Of a DNA stretch of 64,000 bases, positions 9,469 through 19,400 are shown in pieces. Source of the stretch: Paenibacillus abyssi. Lineage in GTDB: Bacteria > Bacillota > Bacilli > Paenibacillales > Paenibacillaceae. Position 1 is the first letter of the stretch. Every line of letters starts with the position of its first letter. The notes under the pieces are model-generated. The model was given only the letters and a program-made list of their open reading frames with translations, had not been told where the DNA came from and made no database searches. The stretch lies in NCBI RefSeq assembly GCF_014640295.1, contig NZ_BMGR01000003.1, forward strand, positions 124,001 through 188,000, in the 5' to 3' direction. Position numbers and translations under genes: made by a program.

Positions 9469-10624
9469 CTTGTCAAAAATGTTTAGAGCGAATATCCGTC
9501 AATACGGGATGCTCGTTGCACTGATTCTTATTATGTTACTTTTTCAGGTGTTGACGGACGGCATACTGCTCAAACCGCTCAACGTAACAAACCTGATCCT
9601 GCAGAACAGCTATATTCTGGTGCTTGCGATCGGGATGGTGCTTGTTATCATCACCGGGCATATCGACTTATCCGTCGGTTCGGTGGCGGCGTTTGTCGGC
9701 GCGATCTCGGCCATTCTTATGGTCGATATGCAGATGTCGCCATGGATCGCGGTACCGATCTCACTGGCAGTAGGCGCTTTAATCGGAGCATGGCAGGGCT
9801 TTTGGATTGCTTATGTGAAGATTCCATCATTTATCGTTACCCTGGCAGGCATGCTGTTGTTCCGGGGAGCGACGATGATTGTTCTCGAGGGACAATCGAT
9901 CTCTCCATTCCCATCCGGCTTCCAGAAAATAAGCACAGGCTTCCTGCCTGATTTTCTGGGCGGAGCGACGATGCATAATGCAACATTAGCGCTCGGCGTC
10001 GTGTTATCCGTTATTCTCATCTTTAGTGAGCTGCGCAATCGCAGAATACAGAAGAAATATGAATTTGAAGTGATGCCGATAGGTTTCCTTATCGCCAAGC
10101 TGGCGGCGATGATCGCGGTACTCAATGCGTTCACGTACATCTTGGCTAATTATGAAGGCATTCCGAACATTCTGATCATCTTGTTTGTCCTTGTTATTGT
10201 CTACACGTTTGTTATGAAAAAGACGGTTATGGGCCGCCATATCTACGCACTTGGCGGAAATGAAAAAGCGGCTGGCTTGTCCGGCGTAAAAACAAAACGC
10301 GTAACGTTTTGGGTATTCGTCAACATGGGTGTGCTTGCAGCGCTCTCCGGGTTGATCTATGCGGCAAGATTGGGCGCGGCGACACCGAAGGCCGGCAACC
10401 TGTTCGAGCTTGACGCGATCGCAGCCTGCTTCATCGGCGGCGCATCAGCCTACGGCGGAGTCGGTACCGTTATCGGTGCGATCATCGGCGGTCTCGTGAT
10501 GGGTGTCATGAATAACGGGATGTCGCTGGTCGGCCTCGGCATCGACTGGCAGCAAGGAATTAAGGGACTCGTGCTGCTGCTGGCGGTAGGGTTTGATATC
10601 TATAACAAAAATAAATCTTCCTAG
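9461..10624 (+). CDS. gguB: Sugar ABC transporter permease (GguB/MmsB)
   Basis: 387 residues, ATG at 9461 overlapping the ATPase gene; ribosome site GGGAGGG just upstream. About ten hydrophobic segments can be drawn. Family signatures are [37 protein letters not shown] and [20 protein letters not shown], as in XylH/MmsB permeases. It forms the membrane channel for the neighbouring ATPase and lipoprotein receptor. The stop codon is followed after 5 nt by copy 2 of the dispersed hairpin repeat. Confidence 0.94.
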   Translation: MADLSKMFRANIRQYGMLVALILIMLLFQVLTDGILLKPLNVTNLILQNSYILVLAIGMVLVIITGHIDLSVGSVAAFVGAISAILMVDMQMSPWIAVPISLAVGALIGAWQGFWIAYVKIPSFIVTLAGMLLFRGATMIVLEGQSISPFPSGFQKISTGFLPDFLGGATMHNATLALGVVLSVILIFSELRNRRIQKKYEFEVMPIGFLIAKLAAMIAVLNAFTYILANYEGIPNILIILFVLVIVYTFVMKKTVMGRHIYALGGNEKAAGLSGVKTKRVTFWVFVNMGVLAALSGLIYAARLGAATPKAGNLFELDAIAACFIGGASAYGGVGTVIGAIIGGLVMGVMNNGMSLVGLGIDWQQGIKGLVLLLAVGFDIYNKNKSS

Positions 10625-10629
10625 GATGA

Positions 10630-10748
10630 GGGGGCAGTCCCATAAGTCATCGATGATGACGATGGGATAGCCCCCTTTCTCTTAAAAGCTTTGGTTGTAC
10701 CGCATTCACTGCGCAGTCGAATGTTCTTCCGATCGCTGTTGTTCCCAA
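10630..10748 (+). repeat. Dispersed hairpin repeat, copy 2 (truncated)
   Basis: Same sequence family as at 6470 and 49588. The opening stem (GGGGGCAGTCCCA at 10630-10642 with TGGGATAGCCCCC at 10663-10675) differs from copy 1 in both arms yet stays largely paired, apart from an A-A mismatch and a G-T wobble. The inner GTCATC/GATGAC stem is kept. Homology stops after TTGTTCCC, the first part of the module seen complete in copy 3. It lies directly after the permease gene and could act as the operon terminator. Confidence 0.86.
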
Positions 10749-10906
10749 AGCTTTCAGGTTAGAGCCATGCAGAGATGATTCATGCCTCCCTCGGGCGTTT
10801 ATAAAGAACATAACTTTAGTAAAGGAGATTGGCTGCCATTCAGGCGGTCACTCGAGTTTATGTGAACAACCAAAGCCACATTCAACCCCGGCAGGGAGGC
10901 GGCAGA

Positions 10907-11743
10907 ATGATGATTTCACTTAATAGCTGGTCATTGGAAAAAATGATGGGACCGCTGCGGATGACGGAATGGAACGAAGGCAGCAGAGAGCATGTGCTGC
11001 AAGTTGAAGTCTATCCGGAGGAGATTACGCTTGATGAGCTTTTGATAAAGCTTGAAGCAGAGCGCTACAGCGGGCTGGAGCTTAGTTATGCCCAGCTGCA
11101 TAAGACCTCAAAAGAGGAGCTGAGCAGGCTGCGAAACAACTCGCAAGCGGCCGGCGTGGAGTTAACTTCATTACTGCTCGACTACGGTGATCTCTCGACT
11201 ACGGATCCACTGCGTACGAAGGCAGATATCGCCTGGCTCAGAAAGTGGATTGAAATTGCTGCACAGGCTGGCTTTCGTCGTGTGCGAATCGGAGCGGGAG
11301 AGTCGCCGCCGGATGATCTGGCTGCGCTTATCCGTGCGTCAGAGGGTCTGATGAAGGTGTATGAATACACCGCTGAAGCCGGCATTCAACTCGTTACGGA
11401 GAACCTCGGGCAGCTGCTGTCTAATGCGGATAACTGCTTGAGACTGCTCGAGCTTTGTCAAGGAAAAGTCGGATTTACCTGCGATTTCGGCAATTTTAAG
11501 CAGGACAAATATAATCAGCTTGCGCGCGTGCTCCCTTATGCCGATACGGTTCATGCGAAAGCGGAAGTGGACAGCCAGGGAATGATCAATACGGAAGATT
11601 TCCGCCGTTGTCTGGAGCTTTGCAAGGAGGCAGGCTTGGAAGGTCCTTATTCTTTGACATATCTCGGCAGCGGCGATCCATGGGAGAAGCTTAGTGAAAT
11701 GAGGTCCATGATGGACGGCGTACTGGCTTCAACGGAGCGATAA
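10907..11743 (+). CDS. Sugar phosphate isomerase/epimerase-like TIM-barrel protein
   Basis: 278 residues from the ATG at 10907 (GGGAGG at 10894-10899, spacer 7); the frame is open further upstream but without a ribosome site. The barrel shows LEAERYSGLELSYAQL, GVELTSLLLDYGDLST, FRRVRIGAGES, AGIQLVTENLGQLLSN, FTCDFGNFKQ and VHAKAEVDSQG. Glu and Asp in TENLG and CDFGNF and His in VHAKA are positioned like the metal ligands of the xylose isomerase-like (AP_endonuc_2) superfamily. Many relatives are hydroxypyruvate isomerases or inosose dehydratases; the substrate is not evident. Its place after the importer suggests sugar catabolism, but an intervening repeat separates the units. Confidence 0.85.
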   Translation: MMISLNSWSLEKMMGPLRMTEWNEGSREHVLQVEVYPEEITLDELLIKLEAERYSGLELSYAQLHKTSKEELSRLRNNSQAAGVELTSLLLDYGDLSTTDPLRTKADIAWLRKWIEIAAQAGFRRVRIGAGESPPDDLAALIRASEGLMKVYEYTAEAGIQLVTENLGQLLSNADNCLRLLELCQGKVGFTCDFGNFKQDKYNQLARVLPYADTVHAKAEVDSQGMINTEDFRRCLELCKEAGLEGPYSLTYLGSGDPWEKLSEMRSMMDGVLASTER

Positions 11744-11856
11744 GCGCGATGGCATTCAAGCTATGGAAACGCGGAATAACATGAATCGTATGGAGAAAAG
11801 CAAGTATCTTTTCCGTAAGAGATTCGTAAAAAAAATTTTGGATTGGAGGAGATGTC

Positions 11857-12567
11857 ATGAATGCATCGCGATTACAGCGGATCCGCAAGGAGGAGCGCAA
11901 ATACCACGAACAATGCTTTGAAAATGTTAAATTATATCAAAAGGGCACATGGCTGCATGAACCCGTAGATTTGGTCATGGATCACTTTGATTATTTACAG
12001 ACCGACAAGCCGCTCTCTATTCTCGATTTGGGCTGCGGCGTCGGTCGTCATAGCATACCTTTAGCCGACAAGGTACGGGTGACAGGCGGGTATGTGCAAT
12101 GTGTTGATCTGCTTGAAAAGGCACTGGAAAAGCTGAATCAATACAGCCGGCGTTACGGTGTTGATGATGCGATCCGCACGGAGCAAGGCGATATCAGCGA
12201 CTATCAAATTCAAGAGAATAGCTATGACTACATTGTTGCAGGCTCAAGCCTTGAACACGTCCGTTCGGAGGATCTCTTGCAGAAGGTTCTTCAAAGGATG
12301 GCGAAAGGGACGAGAGAGAAGGGAATAAACTGTATTCTTATGAATACCAATATTAAAGAATTCAATAAGAAGGATGGAACCGAACGCGAAACGCTTTTCG
12401 AGGTCATCCTGGACAAAGAGAAGGCTTTATCGGCATTTCGCCGGGAATACAAGGGATGGAAGGAGCTTCATGTCGGTGAAGAACCGCTTGAGCTGGAGAT
12501 TAACCGGGATAAAGAGCCTGTCATTCTAAAGGCGGTAAGTTTATCTTACATTGTTCAAAAGCCATGA
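11857..12567 (+). CDS. Class I SAM-dependent methyltransferase
   Basis: 236 residues, ATG at 11857 preceded by GGAGGAGA. Motif I is ILDLGCGVGRHSI (about 55-67), followed by an acidic motif II region (VQCVDLLEKALEKL), motif III (EQGDISDYQ) and motif IV (YDYIVAGSSLEHV), the layout of TehB/UbiE-like small-molecule methyltransferases. The acceptor is unknown. It precedes an acetyltransferase gene in the same direction; about 50 nt separate them. Confidence 0.85.
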   Translation: MNASRLQRIRKEERKYHEQCFENVKLYQKGTWLHEPVDLVMDHFDYLQTDKPLSILDLGCGVGRHSIPLADKVRVTGGYVQCVDLLEKALEKLNQYSRRYGVDDAIRTEQGDISDYQIQENSYDYIVAGSSLEHVRSEDLLQKVLQRMAKGTREKGINCILMNTNIKEFNKKDGTERETLFEVILDKEKALSAFRREYKGWKELHVGEEPLELEINRDKEPVILKAVSLSYIVQKP

Positions 12568-12619
12568 AAGGATTTATAATGGAGATCTAAGATCGTTACT
12601 TGAGAGGTGTGTGAGCATA

Positions 12620-13165
12620 ATGATCTCGATCAACCATAATGGCTATCAGATTAAATTATTAGATGGAGCGGTTGCGGACAAGCCTGTATTTCGGAATTTA
12701 CTGCAGCTCTACCGGTACGATACAAGTGAATTCAATGGCAAAGACCCGGACAAACACGGGATATTCGATTATAAATATCTGGATCATTATTGGACAGAGC
12801 ACGGAAGAGCGGAAGAAGGCCGCATCCCGATTCTCATTCAGATCAACGATCTGCTGGCTGGCTTTGCGCTAATTAATAACTTCAGCCTGGTTGTTCCCAG
12901 AACGTTGGAAACCCGCCATCTCGCCGAGTTTTTCATTATGCGCAAATGGCGCCGCCGCCAGATCGGGAAGGCCATCGTAACTGAAATTTTTGATAATTAT
13001 CAAGGCCACTGGGAAATAAGGCAGGAGCGCGAGAACGTGAATGCGCAGCAGTTTTGGAGAAATGTCATTCATGAATACACCAACGGCGGGTATCAGGAAA
13101 TCGATCAGCAAGACGAGCGCTGGAATGGTCCGATTCAGTCGTTTAATAATAACGGAAGACTATAA
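12620..13165 (+). CDS. GNAT-like N-acetyltransferase
   Basis: 181 residues from the ATG at 12620 (GAGAGGTG upstream). The central region has the GNAT strand-turn-helix: ILIQINDLLAGFALINNF, LAEFFIMRKWRRRQIGKAIVTEIF, where R-x-x-Q-I-G-K-A replaces the usual Q/R-x-x-G-x-G/A acetyl-CoA loop. WEIRQERENVNAQQFWRNVI follows. Several Bacillus relatives are annotated as predicted acetyltransferases of unknown substrate. A Rho-independent terminator follows. Confidence 0.8.
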   Translation: MISINHNGYQIKLLDGAVADKPVFRNLLQLYRYDTSEFNGKDPDKHGIFDYKYLDHYWTEHGRAEEGRIPILIQINDLLAGFALINNFSLVVPRTLETRHLAEFFIMRKWRRRQIGKAIVTEIFDNYQGHWEIRQERENVNAQQFWRNVIHEYTNGGYQEIDQQDERWNGPIQSFNNNGRL

Positions 13166-13191
13166 GCCTATAAGAATAGTAGAATTACCAT

Positions 13192-13223
13192 AAGACTTGT
13201 GCTCAATCGCGCAGGTCTTTTTT
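13192..13223 (+). terminator. Rho-independent terminator
   Basis: AAGACTTG (13192-13199) pairs with CAGGTCTT (13212-13219) with one wobble, followed by a T run. It closes the methyltransferase/acetyltransferase unit. Confidence 0.75.
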
Positions 13224-13442
13224 GTTTTGCCGGTCAATTCGCCACATTCGCGTAATGGCCGCCACGGACACTTAGATATGTAATGGATCAACTTTCCATT
13301 TTTAACGGTCATAGGCGCACGTAGCGGGTAACATTTGAATGCCATGCTGCTCTTTTTTTCTAAAAACTCATAATTTCCTCCCTTTATGGACATGTTTAAA
13401 CTGTTACGGTTTTCCAAACACATTTCCATTACCTGGGGGAAA

Positions 13443-16400
13443 ATGATGATTTTAAATAGAGAACAGCTCAGGCAACATGCGCACAAGTTTGCGCTTACCC
13501 ACGACCCTTATATAAGAAGAAAGCCGTCTAAGCATTGGTGGGGCAGGATGGATGCCGATGTCCAACGATTACGAGCTTTCGTAAGCGAGCTGCGGGCGGA
13601 GCGTTCGGCTTGCGCGCAGCCTGCGGAAGAATGGCTTCTCGATCATGCGGAGTTTATCGAAGAGCAAGTGTTGGTTGTGTTCCAGCAATCCTCGACCGAT
13701 TTCTTGCGAAAGCTGCCGCATTTGCATAAGACCGGTGAAGCCAGGGTGCTGGCGATTTGCAGTGATTATCTTGATCATATGGACGGCAGCCTGGACGAGT
13801 ACTCATTTATGTCTTACATCGAATCCTATCAGGAAGTATCCGTCCTGACGATTGCCGAGGTATGGGCAATTCCGCTTATGATGCGTATGGCCCTGATCGA
13901 CAAATTGGCAGGTACGATGGATGTGGTTCAGGAGCGCCGGCAGCTGTGCGGTACCGTCGAACGATTATTGAAAGGGATTGAACCGTCCAGCCTGTCGCCG
14001 GAGCGGCTGAACAAGTCTCTCGAAGGGGCCGGAGTGGAGATGCCGCTCTCCGGGCCGTTAATTGCCCATTTGACCAAGCATCTGCGCGAGTGGTCTGAGG
14101 ATACGGCAGAGGTGCGTGATTGGCTCATCTGCAAATTGGAGAACGGGGCAGAGAGTCTTGACAGGATCGTCTCCTATGAATATCAGCTTCAAGCGTCGTT
14201 TCATCTGACAACCGGCAATCTCATCGGAAGTTTGAGATTTTTGTCGCGTTTGGATTGGAATGAATTGTTTGAACGGATCAATATCGTTGAACAAACGCTG
14301 CGTGAAGAAACGTCAGGCGATTATAAGCTGCTGGATTTCTCAAGCCGTGATTCACTGCGCAAACGGGTCGAGCAGCTTGCAGGACGACTGCGGGTTCCGG
14401 AAAATCTAATCGCGGTCCAGGCGGTGGAGCTGGCTGCGCAAGCCTACGAGAAGACATGGGGAGAATTGGGCGACCTTGCCCAAGCCGACCACAGACAGAT
14501 GCCGAGACAAGCTTTTGTCGCCTACTATTTGCTAGATCCCGTTGGCGTTAACGACCTGCGGCGCGCACTTACCGCGTGCAGCGCTCCGAGGGCAATGCCG
14601 GAGGCGGGGATACTGCGGCGCGCTACAGGTACGTATTTCAATTTGATTGCCGTCGCATTTGTACTCTTTCTGACAGGATTTGCTTTATGGACAGGTACCG
14701 GGGAAGGGCTGCTTCCGCTGGAATGGATGCTGGCTCTGCTCGTGCTGGCCCCGCTTGCCATGGAATGGGCGATCGCGGGGGCGCATTGGCTGATCGAATG
14801 TGTGAAACGTCCGCTGCCGCTGCTCCGCTATGATTTCTCCCGGCAAGTTCCGGCTGAAGCAGCTTCCATGGTTGTCATTCCTGTGATCTGGTCGACCGTT
14901 GAACAAGTCAGAGAAATGGTGGAGAAGCTGGAGCTTCATTACTTGGCTAACCGCGATGCGAATATTCATTTTGCTCTGCTCAGTGATTTCACTGACGCCA
15001 AGGAAGAAAAGCAGGCCAAAGACCAAGGCATTATCGACGCGGCAAGAGCGGGTATCGAGGCGCTGAATAAAGCGTACCCCGGCAGTACGTTTCATCTGTT
15101 TCAACGGCGCCGTTTATGGAATCCTTCCGAGGGTGTCTGGATGGGATGGGAGCGCAAGCGCGGTAAATTAGTGGAATTCGTGGAGCTGCTGAAGGGAAGC
15201 AGGGAAACAACTTATAATGCCATTGCCTCAGACTCGTCGATATTGTCGTCGATTCGTTACGTCATTACGCTTGATGCCGACACGCAGCTGCCTCTGGGCA
15301 GTGCGCAGCGGATGATCGGAACGCTGCACCTGCCTTACAATCATCCGAGATTAAATGATACCAAGACACGGGTTGTCGAAGGTTATGGCGTGCTGCAGCC
15401 CCGTATTGGCATGAGCCATGAGTCGGCTCTGCGTTCACGGCTGGCTTATTTGTGGTCTTCTGATCCAGGCGTTGATCCCTATGCTTTCGCGGTTTCCGAT
15501 CCTTATCAGGATGGAGTGGGGCAGGGGATTTTCACCGGGAAGGGAATATTCGATGTGGATACGTTTCATCAGGTGTTGTGTGATCGTATTCCCGATAACC
15601 GCGTGCTCAGCCATGACTTGCTAGAAGGCGGTTTTTTGCGTGCGGGACTGCTGTCGGATATTGAATTGATCGATGGTCACCCAGCTACTTTCAGTGCCTA
15701 TCAGAAACGATTGCACCGCTGGGTACGCGGCGATTGGCAGCTGCTCTTATGGCTGCTGCCCCGCGTAGAGGATCGGCGGGGAGCACGCGCGCCGGTTGAT
15801 TTAACCCCGTTATCCCGTTGGCAAATCATCGATAATATGAGGCGCAGCCTGCTTCCTCCGGTGCTGTTTGCGATCGCGCTGCTGGCCATGATCGGACTTC
15901 CCGGCTCGCCGGGTGTTTGGCTGACGCTTGTGCTGGCAACCTTGTTACTGCCGGTGATCCGCCAATTGATATCGCTGCGGCAGGTTATTCGGTATCCCAA
16001 GAGCTTGCTCGTTACGCTTGGACAAGCAGCCGTTACCTTGATCACTCTTCCTTTCCAGTGTGTACTGCTAATTAGTGCAATCTTCACAACGGTGAATCGT
16101 TTGCTTTTCACCAAGCGCAGATTGCTGGAGTGGGTCAGCTCGGCCGAGATCGAACGCCACAGCCAAAGCGGCAGCCAGCCTGCATTGACTGGTATGCTGG
16201 CCGGATATGCCTTGATTTTGATTTTTGCAGGGGCGGCGTTCCGGCATGGTGAGATTTCAGTGCAATTCACCGGTTTGATTCTCAGTGCGCTGTGGGCCTG
16301 CGCACCGTTTGTTATTCGCTGGCTGGACCAACCGGTAGACCAGCCTGTGCCGTCGATATCCGAGGCGGAGGCGACTGAGCTGCGGACATTATCCCGGCAA

Positions 16401-19400
16401 ATCTGGCTGTTCTTTGAGGACTATGTGACGGAGCATGAACACTGGCTGCCGCCTGATAATGTGCAGATCGAGCCCCCGAACGGCATTGCGCACCGGACCT
16501 CGCCTACGAACATCGGGCTGTATCTGGCCTGTGCGCTGGCCGCAAGGGATTTTGAGTTCATTACGACCGCAGAATTGATCGAACGCTTGGAGCGGACGGT
16601 GGATACGATTGAACGGCTCGATAAATGGGAAGGGCATCTGTATAACTGGTACGACACCTCAACACTGAATACACTGTTTCCTTTATATGTATCAACCGTG
16701 GACTCCGGTAACTTTGTTGCGTGTCTGCTGACGGTTAAAGAAGGGTTGACCGAGTGGCTTGCTGCGGATCTTATGCCGCAGCGCCATCCGGATGAGGGCC
16801 TGGATACGAGACAAGCGCTGAATGTCGCATTCGCTGAAGAGCTGACGCCTGTTATGAAGAAAGACAAAATAACGGCGGTGGAGCGGACGAGGTCGGGAAG
16901 GAATGATGACAATGAATGGACTGAACGGGGTAACCGTTTATTAACGCGTTTGGAGGCTTTAGTCGAAGGGACGAATTTCCGGCCGCTTTACGATGAGAAG
17001 TCGAAGCTGTTTACTTTAGGCTACCATGCCGGAGAAGGCAGGCGTGATCAGGTGCTCTATGATCTGATGGCATCTGAGGCCAGGCAGGCCAGCTTCGTGG
17101 CGATCGCTATGGGCCAGGTGTCGGTGGCGCACTGGAACATGCTCGGGCGAACGATGACGAAAGCCGGCAAACGGACCGCCCTGCTGTCATGGTCGGGTAC
17201 GATGTTTGAATATCTGATGCCTCACCTTCTGATGAAATCCTATCGAAATACGCTTTGGGACAGCACCTATCAGGCGGTTGTGCAGCGGCAGATTGAATAT
17301 GCCGAGCAGCGGGGAGTTCCGTTTGGCATATCGGAGTCGGGATATTACGCTTACGATTTCCAAATGAACTATCAATACCGGGCATTCGGGGTTCCCGGCC
17401 TCGGATTCAAGCGCGGCTTGGAGGAGGATCTGGTGGTGGCGCCTTATGCGACGGTGCTTGCGCTGCCATTTGCCAAAGACAAAGCGCTTGAGACACTGCG
17501 CAGGATGGAAAAGCTTGGCGGACGCGGTAAATACGGCTACTACGAGGCGATTGATTTTACACCGGACCGCATGCCCAAAGATAAAGAACATATGACGATC
17601 CAAAGCTTTATGGCCCATCATCAAGGAATGAGCCTGCTTACGCTTTCCAACCTGCTGCTCCCGCAAACGATGCAGGGCAGATTCCACCGGGATAAACGAG
17701 TGCGTGCTGCAGAGCTGCTGCTGCAGGAGCGGGTTCCTGTAAAGCCAAAAGTCATTCAACATCCTGCAATGACGCGGGTGCATTCGCCTGCGGCAAAATC
17801 GGCTGAAGAGACGGCTGTCCGCGAGTATCCAAATGCCGATACAAGAACGCCGGAGGTATGCGTGCTTTCCAATGGCGCTTTTTCAACAGTTATAACGGCA
17901 AGCGGCGGGGGATTCAGCCGGTATGGCGATGTGGCTGTCTCGCGTTGGCGGGAGGATCCGGTAACGGATCATTGGGGCAGCTTCCTTTATATTCGGGATG
18001 TCGCGGCAGATAAGGTATGGTCTCCATCGTATCAACCATGCCGGGTGCCTTCCGCGGAGCAGCGGATTCAATTCGGGTTGGACAAAGCCTTGTTCATGCG
18101 TATGGATGGCGAGATACAGACAAAGCTTGAAATTACGGTATCGCCGGAATCGAACGCCGAGATACGGCGGTTAACGCTTACGAACACAGGCAAAGAAACG
18201 AAAATCATCGAGGTTACCACTTTTCTGGAGGTTGCTCTGGCACACCCGATTGCGGACGATGCGCATCCTGCTTTCAGCAAGCTGTTCATTAATACGGAAT
18301 ACGCGGAGCAGGAGGAATGTATTGTTGCGAGGCGTCGTCCGCGCGATGAAAAGGAGCAGACCTTATGCGCCGCCCACTCTTTAATGGTGGAGGGGCATGC
18401 TTTGGGGCCGGTGGAATTTGAGACTGACCGGACCCGGTTTGTCGGGCGCGGACATTCGTTGTCCGATCCCAGGGGCCTTCGCTCTCGCTTGACCGGAACG
18501 TGCGGCTCGGTCGCCGATCCTGCGTTTATCATTCGGCGACGTATAAACATAGAACCCGGGCAAAACATTCGATTGTATGCCGTCACCGCTGTCGCGGACA
18601 CGAAGGAAGAGGCCGTTAACACTGTCCAGCGCTACAGGACGGAGCAAGTCGTGGAGCGGTCTTTCCAGCTTGCTTGGACACGCGGAAATATCGAGCTGAG
18701 GCATCTGCAGCTGATGCCGTCCGAAGCGATGTCGTTTCAATCCTTTGCAGGCCAGATCCTGTACACGCCGCCGCTTCGCAAGGAACGCGCGGACCGGATC
18801 AGGGATAATACAAAGGGGCAGTCCGGCCTGTGGGCTTATGGCGTATCCGGCGATCGGCCGATCATTCTTGTGCGGATTGATAACCAAACCCATATGGGGT
18901 TCATCGTAAAACTGCTGTACGGCCATGAATATTTGCGTCGTGCCGGACTTGCATTCGATCTCATCATCTTGAACGAATCGGCGGGCGGCTATCAGCAGGA
19001 TCTGCAGGATGCGTTAATGCGTGCGGTCAGGCAGGATGTGGATCGGCATGGGGCGGAACCTGCAGGCATCGCGGTTATTCCTGCCAATCAGTTGCCGGAA
19101 GAGGATCGAACCTTATTAATTGCGGCTGCGCGCGTACAGCTGCGGGCGAACGGTCCTAGTCTGAAGGCGCAAATGAAACTGCTTCGCGGAGCGGCCGAGC
19201 TGCCGCCTGAGCTTGTTCCGACCGCGTTAAAAGATCGATTCGGCAGCGCAGAGGCCCGGCAGCATGAGGATACTTCCGACCTTCTCTTTTTCAACGGCTG
19301 GGGAGGATTCGTGCCGGAGCAGAATGGACAAGCGTACCGGATCGTTATCAAGAACAGGAATCATCTGCCGGCACCCTGGATTAATGTGCTGGCGAATGAG

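Noticed and set aside
13160-13486. Minus-strand 108-codon frame before the glucan synthase gene
   Set aside because: It overlaps a terminator and the start of the giant gene, has no ribosome site, and resembles no family.
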